DNA of 64,000 bases, from the NCBI GenBank assembly GCA_002633005.1, contig NMRA01000335.1, positions 62,001-126,000 of the forward strand. Reading direction: 5' to 3'. Below, one piece after another: positions 1 to 12,100 of the stretch; position 1 is the stretch's first letter, and each line of letters starts with the position of its first letter. The notes beneath the pieces were generated by a model, which did not search any database, had not been told where the DNA came from, and saw only the letters and a list, made by a program, of their open reading frames with translations. A program made the position numbers and the translations under genes. The stretch is from Phoronis australis (Eukaryota > Phoronida > Phoronidae).

Positions 1-96
1 AAAAAGCGTGTACTTTGTGCGAAACATTGAATTTGTGCATGCAGCCAAGTTTTAATGTAATTATAAACCCGCTTTCCATCGCAACTTTTGATTTAG

Positions 97-182
97 ACTT
101 CTTAGCGGTTTCACTAAGGTTCCCCAAATTGGAGGTGAAATCAGGGCTGAGTGAGGGACGTGTTGAGACCAATTTTATGGCG
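97..182 (+). CDS. Left gene exon C: end of GAIN subdomain
   Basis: Acceptor ttttgatttag at 96 and donor gtaggt at 183. It starts with 2 bases of a split codon and ends in phase 0. The peptide (SLRFPKLEV core) aligns weakly with the right-gene exon 59069-59157 (AHLKLPPAK core): 86 versus 89 bp, same phases. Similarity is low, so support comes mainly from phase, size and position. It is the first exon of this gene seen in the window. Confidence 0.68.
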
Positions 183-3100
183 GTAGGTGGTTTATATCAA
201 AACTTAGCTTGTTGGACGGAACGCGGATTATTTAGCCACTTTAGCAGTTTTAGAAACGCTTTGGATAAAATCACTCGCGGAGATTACAGTATTTAGGCTG
301 AATATAATCAAATGAGAACAGTATTTGCAAATATACATCCGTGGTGGTGATAGGTTATAAATGCACTATTCTTGATTTAGGTACTTGTAATGCAAGACAA
401 CCCCTTGTACGAACCAAGCGACAACAAGGACAGCTTACCAGTGAGAGCGCCTGTTATGATGGTAGGCTTTTTCCAAGGACGCAACGAAGTAAAAGTTGTG
501 GGTGAAATTACCAGTCCTCTTGTCATCACACATAAACTCTTTGACGGCGTACCCTCAGCTGACGCCAACAAAACTAACGGATCGCGATGCCATCCCTCCG
601 CTGATGACCCAAAGAAAATGGTTGTCCACCAATTTGTTATTCCTAAAAATTCATCGTTTCACATTAAAGTCTCTGAGTGTCTGTATGCTAATAAGGTTTC
701 AAGGAACTATAATGTCACGACCGGAAACTCCTCTACCTTCTCGTCGACAACATCTTCAGAGACAACCACTCAGCACCTCGGGCGGACCACGCCACATCCG
801 GAAGTTGAGCAAAATGATATTTTGTCAAAGTTATATGAACAATATCTCTGCTCAACGAAGTTCAGTGTGTATATCAAGCTCAACAAACGTGTGGAATATA
901 ATGACTTTGACTTTCATTGCCAGTTACCAATCAAGCCGCACAATTTGACTAAAGAAAATGATACGGACGCTCTGGTGAGGATAGATTTATGGACGTGTTT
1001 TCAATCGAATGTTGATATTCAAAGGTAATGTCATACATACCAAAAAAATCTCTTCAGAAAATGTCTACCTGCATTTTTATGCAACCACACATATATGTGT
1101 GGCCGCATATTGTCGTTATTTGCGTGCGGGCATCCGTGAGTCTGCTCGATATTTCAACTCCCTGGTCGGATTTTGATGACAAAGGGTTTAGAGCATCGCT
1201 AGAACGGTTCATACCATTTCTCAATCTGCCCTTCTCCCTAGGGTGGATGGGGGGCGTGGCGTTGTGTGTGGAGGAGCGCTCCGAATGATATCTAGAGCGG
1301 ATTTTAATGACACAAAGCAAAGGAGTGTGACATCAATGCGCCGTAAAGAACAGAAAACCAGGCGGATTCAACCACTGTAATACCTCTTAGTGTCCATTTT
1401 GTTCTCGACGCAGGGGTTTTTAAGTGTTGACATAGAAGTATATTATGAGATTGTGGCGGCAACATTTACATTTCTGCCGGATTCGACTGCTGCAGTACCT
1501 CCTTATACAAAGGTGGGTGTTATCAATGCGCCGGCACTATTAAATTCTCTGCTGGATTCGACTACCGTTGCACCCCCAGTGGCAATATTATTATCGACAA
1601 AGGGTTTTCAAATGTTGTTTTGCGGAAGAGCGTTTCCGGATGATATCTGGAGAACCGATTGGTAGATTTCATTGAGGCTTGACTCAGAGGTATATTATGA
1701 AATTATGGGGGCACCATTTGATTTTCGGGTGGATTCGACTACTGTATTGCCTCCTAGTGGCCATTTTGGGTGAGATTGTTTCCGCATGTATTGAACTGAG
1801 TGAAGGATTTCAATGAAAATTGACGTAAAGGTTTGGTGGCACCATAAACACTTTCGGGTAGATTCGACTACTGTAGAATCGTTTTTGGTTTCGACATGGG
1901 CTTTTCAAGTGTTGTTTGGAGGAAGAGCGTTACCGGATGACATATAAAGAATCAATTGGCAGATTTCATTGAAGCTTAACACAGAAGGTACATTATGAAA
2001 TTGCAACAGCACCATTTGAATTTCGAGACTATTCGACAACTCCAGTGCCTCCTAGTGACCATTTTGTGTGATAGCGTATCTAGGTGATAGTTTAAGAACC
2101 AAGCGATAGATTCCATTGAAACTTATTGCAGAAGGTGTATTATGAGATTGCGCCTGCAGCATTTGATTTTCGATCAGATTCGACAACTGCAGTGCCTCCT
2201 AGTGGCCATTTTTTGAGAGCGTTTCCGGATGATGTGTAGAGAACCGGGAAGAGTATTTCAATGGAAGTTGGCCCAGACGGTTGTAATGGCAGAGTGGAGG
2301 CACCATTAAATTTTCTAGCAGACTTGACCACTGTAGCACCTTGTGACCATTCTGTTTTCGACTGGGGCTTTTGAAGGGGAAGTGCGTTTCCGGATAACGT
2401 TAAAAGAACCGATTGACTTATTTCATTGAAACTCGACATACAGTTATGTTATGCGATTGCGCCGACATCATTTGATTTTCGGCCGGATTCGACAACTGCA
2501 GTGCTTCCTAGTGGCCATTTTGTGTGAGAGAATTTCACAGTGATGTGTAGAGATTCAAGTGAAGGTTTTCAACGACCGTTGACAAAAGTGTTTGTAATAA
2601 CAATGCGGCGGCTTCATTGAATTAGTCGGATGGATTTGACCAGTGTAGCACCTAGTGGCCATTTCGTTTTTGACATAAGCTTTGACGTGTTTTTTGGGAG
2701 AAGAGCGTTTCTGGATGACATACTGTATCTCATGTAATGTCAGTGGGCGATCACCATTAACGTTTTGCGCGGAATCGACTTAAGAAGCATCTCCAATGTT
2801 CATTTTGTTATCAAGGTACCTTCAATTGTGGTTTGGGAATGAGAAATTCTGGATAATATCTAAAAAGCGATTGACTGAAGTGAACAAAACTCGACATCAC
2901 AGATATGTGTGAAATCTATTCGCCTGACCATACGTTTTGGGGAATGATTTGTCCACTACAACAAAGTGACATTTCACGTGTTAATTAGAGAAATAGTGTT
3001 TCTGGATGGTATCTAGGGAATCGATTGATGAATTTCAATGAAACTTAGCATAGTTATCTATGATGACCATATCCCGTCACCCTTTTGTTCCCAAAAAGGG

Positions 3101-6100
3101 GATTTCCAAGTGTTGCTTAGGGGAATAGCATTTCCAGATTTTATCTTTAAACCTGATTGGTGGTGAAACTCAATGAAAGTTTGCTCAGTAGTACGTGAAG
3201 ACAATATGGCAGCACCATTTGATTTTCCGTCTGAGTCGACTATTACGATGCCTAGCAATGGCCCTTAAACTCATATCGTATGCGATGCAACGTGGTTGCA
3301 TGTCAACACCCCAGCGTTGTTCTTGTTCCAAATGTAAGATTACGTCATGTTTTAAATCCGTTCAACAAGTGAGTTGTAATACATCTGCTTTGATTCGGGT
3401 TATTTGACTCCCAATATTCATTTTCCTAATCTTGTCTACAGGAAATTAGCTTTGTCACCTCTCAAAGGATCTGATGGGATAACGGTTTACTTTGGTGTTG
3501 TGGTAAAGAAACCTGAAATGTCATGCGCAAATGGGACCGACACAATGCAGACAGATGGAGTTCGAGGTATGTCATCTAAATAGGCTATAAAAAGAGAAAT
3601 GATTAAAACATTGTTCACGTGTTCTGTTGTGCCATTAAGCTACTAGAAGGGATAAGATAGGTCTGTTAATACTCCTTACCCTGATAGGGATTGATTTCTG
3701 TTTCCAAGAAGGACATGGAGACGAACAGCCATTCAAGAAAACGCACAGGGATAGGCGGCTGTAACAGTAACTCGACTTACATGTACAAAAATGAAATTAA
3801 AAAAAATCGAATGATTAATTTAATTGTTTCGAAACTCATTAAGTACGTCCCAAGAAAGGAAAAGGATATTGGAGGAACATTTAGCAACCAGAAATGAATA
3901 GTTTTCAATTTCACAGTAAATCGTGCTGAAAATGTGACTGGCCAATCAAGACCTGAGATGGGTATTGAACAGGCTGATAATAGTGGCATTCCGGCTGAAT
4001 ACTCAATTTGCATATTAATTGTTAACCCAGTGCGTAATCAAACCTCCTTCTCTGCTTTGTTACAAACAATGTCTGCGATTAGAAGATCCAACGGATTTTG
4101 CCTGTGTGTTAGGGTGACTCTTCAGGATTTGTAACAGACGAATTTTAAAGACTAAAACCTGTGGAACACTTGACACGGAATTTCTCTTCACTGAGATGGC
4201 ATTTGACTACACAGTTGATTTTATATTAAACTGGGAAAACGTGGTCAGAACTCTGTTAGATCTTGTCAAGCAATTTTTTTCCAACAATATTTGGTAGTTT
4301 TGTAGTACCTTGGCCGTGGATTTCAAGTCAGAGTTAATGTGACATTAAAACTAGCCGCGAATTGTATTGGAAATGGACTGACTTTTGCAATGAATGAGTG
4401 CGTTTAGCGACTCGCGGTTTTGGAAGAGATTTACCCCAAATTGAAACAAGTTCTTGTGGAATTGAAATGAATATTGAGTCACGGTTTTGTGCATTAAAAT
4501 TTTGTGGAGTTTTGGCGTTGTATATTTCCTTTTGAAAACTATTGTTCTAGTTTGCGTCATTTGCGACTGGTTCATTTTTGTACCTTGCACTGACGGAGAA
4601 CTTTACTCGAAAGGTGTACCATTATTTATATTGACATTTTTACTGCTTATTCCTTTGTTGTGGTTGAGTACATTGTCGCTGTTGCGGGTTAAAGGAAGTA
4701 AACCTCCATCACCATGTAAAGGGGTCAAGGTCTATTGTCCGGGGGTTATACTAGCCAAAGGTTCGATAATCCGCGGGTTTGATTATCCAAAGGTTTGATA
4801 GTCCGACACCGAAACTCGATGTCTCTGCGTTTTGAAGTTTCTGTTGTCGGGAGATTCTGTAGTCGGTTCCATAGAATCTTTGAACTAAAGAACCTGCAGA
4901 CCATAGAGAGCTCTACGTTTTTACAATTTTTGGTGCAAAGAACTTTCGGGTTTTGAACCTTTGGATTTTAGAGTTTTTTGTATTTCCTAACATTTTTGAT
5001 TAAATAGTTCGTAAAATCGAACTTTCGGAGTTCGGGCCTAGCAACCTTCAGATCAACGAGATTCGCACCCACGCAAAGCTTTATTTACACGTTCCTTTTT
5101 ATTTACAAGGTCGTAAAAGACTTATAGGAATGCGTAATCAGGTGTTCAGACATAACTTAAAGTCGGTTGCGTTGTCGCTTTATTTCCGACCCTTTTGTTC
5201 ACCCACTACAGACGCCGGTGAAATAATTAAAACCTCATCCATGACAACTGTCACCTTTCAGGCTGTGTTGTACCATATTTATTGACTTCATTCTCGTTTA
5301 AGAAGGATACTCAGGAAATCCGAAAGAGGAGTCCTCCGCATATCAGTTCACTACCTTCTCCTCTCAGTGTAAAATCTACGATGAAGATATGGCGACATGG
5401 GTATCCACAAACGATGAAGAGGTAACACACCAACGTTCCAATGAGTTTTATAATTCTAGTTCGTATCTGTACGAGCATCCGTTCAGAGTGTAAAATAATG
5501 TAAACACCATACTTAAGGCTAAGCCTGCAATGTGTTAACCTTGATTTTGCGTTGAAGACGAAGGCAACCTTTTTCCATGTCATTTTTAGCAAAAGTAAGG
5601 TTCGTTGTTTATCCCACATATATTTTTCACTTATTTACTGCTTTTCGTAATTTAATTAATTACTCGTCGTCTACTCCGGAAGTGACGTTTTGGGAGGCAA
5701 GAATTTCGCGCCAATTCCTTTTCGTATAGTCTGACTGTGAGAGCAGTCCAGTCAGTCGTTGTTCTATTTCGGTTGTGATAAGTTCGGTCGTCGTTTGCTT
5801 TTGCTTACGAGTCATTCAACATGCCACGCTGTTGCTTCGTACTGGGGTGTGCTCATTATCGTCTCACGTACAGAGGAAGAATTGTCCCACTTGCCCGAGT
5901 GTCCCGCGACACACTCCCACTGAAGGGTGATCTGAGCACCTAAACTGCTTACATCCCGCCGTGTGACTCCATCGCCACACACCTGGCACCTTCCAAATAG
6001 CTCCAATACAAGTCCGCAATAACCTTATCGAACTTAGGCTCACCGATCTGTTCATTGGATGACGAACTGTCCTCTTCACTGGGTGTCGAACTGGGCCTGT

Positions 6101-9100
6101 ATTCACTCCCACTACTCAACATCGCTGCAGGGCTACTTACAGGCTCTGGGCTAGAGACAACATCACAGGGCGAATCACTGCTAGTTACCGGAATTGTACG
6201 CAATGGGGTACGTTCGGAGGCACGGGTGAAAGTAGATGAAGTGCCTCCAGTCACTGCATATAGTGGCCACAGCTCGCGAGGCTTCTCGCTTCAAAAACTC
6301 ACTTCTCGGGGTTGGCGACGGGGCACTGCCGGGAATCAACAGCGACGGTATGGTACCCTTCTTCAGGCGTTGTTTCGCAGGGACCTTCAGTGTACATATC
6401 TGTCATAATCTGACGGCAGAAAATGCTTGCCACGCACTCGGTAATCCTCCACTGCTTTGTACGTTGCGTGGACGGGTAGCGCTGCGTTCTTCACATGAAC
6501 GAGCTAGCCAAGTACGGCGAAGTGTTTCATCCTTCGGAAAGCGACGCAAGGTACCCAAAGCGCGTGTGAGACGATAATGAGTACATCCCGGCACGCAGCA
6601 ACAGCGTGGCATGTTGACTGACTTGTGAACAAAAGCAAACGACGACCGAACTTATCACAACCGAGGTAGAGCAATGACTGACTCGACAGCTCTCACAGTC
6701 GGACTATATTGAAAAGAAATTGGCGCGAAACTCTTGCCTCCCAAAACGTCACTTCCGGAGTAGAGGACGAGAAATTAATCAAATTACGAAAAGCTGTAAT
6801 TAAGTGAAAAATGTGTCTGGGATAATCAACGATCCTTATTTTTGCTCAATGTGACATGAAAAAGGTTGCTTTCGCCTTTAAGTTTTCGTATGTTACGACA
6901 GCAAAATGAATGGAAAAGTACCAAGCGCCTTTCAGCAACTGTCGGAAAGAGCAAAGGTTTACTTGAGACTCGATTGAACAATTGGCAGGTTGTATGGCAT
7001 CTGACTTGCATGGAGTAAACTTTTCAACTTTTTTATTAATCAATTTGTGTGAGAAACGTCTGTTAACATTTGAAAAGTGCACATTTTACCAGAACGGTAG
7101 AGTAGGCGAGTAACTTGCTCTGTATAACATTTTCATTCTACTTAGTTTAATTTTAAGGTTGGTCCGCTGTCTAATCAGACGCACGTCCAGTGCAACTACT
7201 ATCGGCTGTCTGTACCAACAAGTAGTGAACCAACAAAACGAAGGAGAAGAGAAAACAGCGAGAAAACCGTCGATAAAAACATGATACCTCCTCCACTCCA
7301 AGCTAGACCAACCACCTTTGGCTGTGGGTTTTCGGTTCCAGTAAACACTATCAATCCATCCGACTCTGCTTTTTTAAAACTCGACTCCAATCCAGTTATC
7401 TTTGCTGTTATGGTCGCCATCATCTGCATATATCTGGTGATCGTGATATGGGCGAAAAGAGCCGATAAAGATGATGCATTGAAGGTAGGTAGGAAATTAA
7501 CGTTTTCAGGTCACGAATCACTCATTTCTAACAATATTGAAGTTAAACAACATAGTTTCGGCATAAATCCTGTCTTAACATCTTCTTTGTCAAATTTAGA
7601 AGTGAAGCCGTACTTGGGAAGAACTGAATATGTGTTAACACAGTTAATTTACAGGATTTATTCGAACGAGTTGGCCTTCGTAATTCACCAAAAGTATGCA
7701 CAAAAACGACATCTGTGTTTTAACAGCCAACTCGTTAGGCGACATGTTATTCCATGGTACTAGAATTAAAGCAATGTGGACATTGATGTCACGTGACCTT
7801 ACCTGATACGTCAATATGAGGTACTCTAACTTTCATAAAAAAATTCGGTTTGAAACAAGACACCTCAGATGTGACAATATGGCGAGATGACTAATGGACT
7901 TCTGGTTTTACGCCAGATCCCGTTTTGTTGTGGTAAATCTTCTTCTCAGAGGAACGGTGACGTAGGACGGACTTCGAGGAAGTGCACACAAATAGACTCA
8001 CGGTGGTAACCTGGTTAGGTCTTGGTGGGCATGAAAAACTCTGACTGTTTGACATGTTCAAAATTTGCCAGCGAGGACATACACAAGTTTCAGTACTAAC
8101 GCTTTACGTTTGACACAGCACTGGGGTCTTCGTCCTATTGCATGTTGCCAGCGTACGACAGCGTTCTTCAACTGAGCCAAACACAATTTCGTTACCGTAG
8201 CAAGGCATAAAGTTCTTTTAAGTCGTGGCTTTTCTTGTATAGATGCAACCCTGGCTCTAACTCAGATGGACTGAAGCACCAGCAGTGACCCCATCGCTAG
8301 CAACTACAAAAATAGTAAAACTATTTTAGTCCTGGCGGGGGTCGAAGTATAGTTTTGTCAGCAAAATAACTTGGAGCATCCTGATAACCGTTTCCGTCTT
8401 TCCACAGCAGTTATTGTTGTTTCAGGATATATCCTGATTGGTGGCTCTGGCATGTCTTAAGACAGGGGCAAGCGCATTTTTGGAAGAAAAATCCCATTCA
8501 AATGCCATACCAACGGACAGTAATCGGGAGGAGGGCCCGTTACTCACCTAAGTCCGCCTATTTATCTAATTGATTAATTTGTGGAACATCTAAAAACTTA
8601 ACAAGGCAACTGGAAATCGCGCACAATCGATAACATAAGAGAATAATTTATAGCGAATATACCAAAACGTCGATCAATCTGTTGTTAATATATACGCTAA
8701 TTTTAAAGTTCGTAATCATATTTTGGCCAAAAACGAATGCGATCAATCGATGACACCTGGAAGGATTTTCATGATGCAAGAGCAGAAACGTGGCACGATG
8801 GTGCGATAGTAGAGTGTAACATACGTAGCGTGTTGCCATTGGGTGAGTTTGTTATGCGGTGACTGGGTTCTGAACACCTACATGACGTCAAATTAAACAC
8901 TTGTAACCGTGTGGGATGCAGAATAAGTGAACGTAAATGTTGGGGGCAACGCAACGTATTTTTATGCCGCGCACTGTTTCAACATGCCCTCATCGTGAAC
9001 TCCGGGGGCACTGCAATAGATTCCGCTTTAACTGGAGCAGTGTAGACGTGTGGGAAATTTTATACGTTAGAGTCAGTATGTTAACGGATTTCAATCCTCT

Positions 9101-12100
9101 TTTTTCAAAAATTCAGTTACAACTAAGACGACAATAATTTTACTTTCACCAGATTTAAAATGTTGTAACAACGGAAGGGAGCTTGTTGTAACATCTTTTT
9201 GTAGGTTGGAACCACCTTCCTTGCTGATAACGACCCCTCCGATAGGTATATGTACGAACTTACAGTTTACACTGGCTCCAAGGCTCATTCAGGAACTACA
9301 TCAAAGGTGTCGATGGTTATTAGCGGACTTATAGACGAAACTCCCCCCAGACTGATATGTGATGATACTCGACCTATACTACAAAGGGGAGACATCAATT
9401 CATTTATAATGGCTGTCCCATCATGTCTTGGAACTCTTACACATTTACGGTATTGATTTATGCGATCTTTTTGAAATAACGATAAATAGTTCAATTTTAT
9501 ACATTACCGTCTACTACTATTTTGATAAACGTGTTGTGGAGAAAATGTCTTTCAATTCCAACCCTCTGGAAAGCTATGATTGAATTCGCTGTTAAGCGAA
9601 ATTAAACATTGTGAGAAGTAAACTTGAGGTACGTGTCATATAGCGTTACTTTAAGATTTGATGAGGACGAAACATTGTTTTATAGAATTCCAGTTAGAGC
9701 ACTAGTCAATCTATAGCGAATTTTACTCATGCTAGAATCAGCTGGAATTTCTTTTTAGAGTGTGGCATGACAATTCAGGCAGGGATCCGTCGTGGTTCTT
9801 CAGTCGTTTAGTCATTGAGGATCTGCAAAATGGTCAAAAATACTTCTTCATTGCGGAAAAATGGCTTGCAATCGAAGAAGATGGAATGGTTAGTGTGTTT
9901 AAAATTAGTTGATGAATTTTAAACAAGAAGCCGTGGATAAACGTATTTTTGGAGGAAAATACCACAAAGGAAACTCAGTTGAATCGCTGGAAATTGTCAA
10001 TAAAATAATAACAACTTTTGGTCATGATATAAATAGAAATGATTCACGATTGCATGTACATTCTGTTTAATTGTTCGTCAGTGACTTTAAAACCAATAAA
10101 TGGTTCAAAACAATACTATAGTAAGCCTACGTCACCCCGATGTCCAACTGGTAAGAATCACACAATCGCGCCAAGAACTCGGATAGAGATGTTTTACTAT
10201 AGCATTCTTGTTTCAAGAGAGTTGAGCATTTTATTTGTTAATCAGCAGTGTTTGTTTCGTGTGAAGACTCAGTGATAAAGTTATAAACTTGATTGTATCT
10301 CATCATTCAATTAGGCAATACTCTAATGGGTTGACAAGGTGTGACTACCGATATCGCTTGAAATCAAACACAGTCACTACAACCAACTAATCAACTGGAA
10401 TATTTGCAATTAATTATAACGCTAGTCACAGTGCATGTATATGCTAACAATTTTAATGCTATTTTAAAATGAAGTCGCCAAGATGTTGCTTGCAATGAAA
10501 AAAATTTCAGATTGACAGAATCGTACCTCTGGCTGGTGGAGACGAATTGACTGAGTTCAACCATTTGTTCTGGACAAAGGCAAGAAAAGACCTCTTTGAC
10601 GGGCACCTGTGGTTTTCTGTTGCCACCCGACCACCACGCAGCTCGTTCACCCGCGTGCAGCGTCTCACGTGCTGCGTCTCATTGTTGTTCAGTGCCATGT
10701 TGGCGAATATCCTGTTCTACGGCACCGACGACGGGGCTGCCCCTGCCTCCTCGTTCACTTTCGGTCCGATTACTTTCACTGTACCAGAGATTCTTACTGG
10801 TATATACAGTAGTCTGATTGTTTTTCCCATAAATCTCATAATAGCTCAGATATTCAGGTATTCAAAACCGCCAAAAACAAAAGCGGAGAAGTTAAGAGAA
10901 GATCTCATTGAGAAAAGACTTAAAGGACCAAACGAGAAAAGAACCATAAAAGAACTCGAACACGCTCGTAACATGCTTGATTATCCAATGCGATATTATG
11001 ACGATTCTGAATTTTACAACTTATCTGTTGTCGACGACTCTTTGTCTGTATCCACGGAACAGTCGGGTTCTATAACAGTGAAACGTAATGATAAAAAGAA
11101 GAAATTTCGTCTACCATATTTTGGCAACTATATCGCATACTTTTTGTGTCTCGCCACTTGTGCCGCTGCTTTCTACTACACCGTAGAGGTAGGAGGTGTA
11201 TTTGGTGCTGCAAAATCCAATAAATGGATGATGTCTTTTGTCGTCTCCTGTATTCAAGACATTCTGCTGTCACAACCAATAAAGGTAGGCTTAACTATCA
11301 AAACGTCCTTTCTACGCCAATTTGTAGGAACTCCAGCTCACGTTTTAGCAATAAAGGGAATGGTGGTATTTTTTTAGGAAATATAGACATCGTTATATTT
11401 TCATAAAAGTTAATTTTGTTTAATATTCTATTATTTATGTTATCGGCAAATAGACTGCAAGCATCACAAATTTCGGAATTGAGCTTTTTGTTGTGTTATC
11501 TCAAGGTTCTTCTTATGGCTATCTTCTACGCGCTTGTTATAAAGTCACCCGTTGTCGACGACGATATGGACACAGATCCTTACCCAAAGATTCAGCAGAA
11601 ATACGGAGAAACAAACCTATGGAAGCGAAAGTATGCCCAATACCAAAACATGCCTCAGGTAGTTGACAAGGAATTGGTGAAAAAAGCCAAAGAGAACAAG
11701 TAAGCAACACATTGCATGTAAGCATGTACCGCTACAATGTGCTGTGCTCGACAGAGGAGTGATTTGGTAACATAGTTTGTCGCGTGTTTGGTTGCATGCT
11801 GTTTTGAAGTGGTTCTTGCCTTAATGGTCTTTTTGGCATACCTAGACTAGAAGCATGTCTGTAGACACGGATTTTAGGTAGAAACATCTAGAAACATAAT
11901 GTGTCCAACATTTTGCAACGTGTGTGTCATTTACTAAAGATGCATCTATTCACGAAGTCAGTTAGCAACACTTTTCTTTATGTCTGTGTTTTCGACACAA
12001 ATCCGCACTTGGTAGCGCCGGTTTTCAATTCATGAGCAAATTAATGATGACAGTTTGCAGACGCGACCATCTAGTACAAGTACCTGCTAAATGTCACATT

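Noticed and set aside
390-1028. ORF starting at ATG 390 as an independent gene
   Set aside because: An acceptor lies at 380 and the three codons before the ATG align with the paralog, so it is an internal exon; the last codon is cut by a donor at 1025.
3917-4029. Alternative GPS exon for the left gene (strong acceptor tttcaatttcacag, phase-compatible donor gtgcgt)
   Set aside because: The peptide has no Cys/Trp and no similarity to right-gene exon F; the 5315-5421 exon aligns clearly (SQCK, TW, DEE) with correct phases.
4487-4798. Hydrophobic ORF with possible membrane helices
   Set aside because: No family motif, no matching segment in the right gene, and it runs into a degenerate repeat.
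6055-6577. ORFs of 113-117 residues on +
   Set aside because: Antisense to the THAP-type pseudogene; no motifs of their own.
11285-11377. Extension of the exon J ORF past 11284
   Set aside because: Intron read-through: the paralog alignment and donor gtaggc end the exon at 11284.
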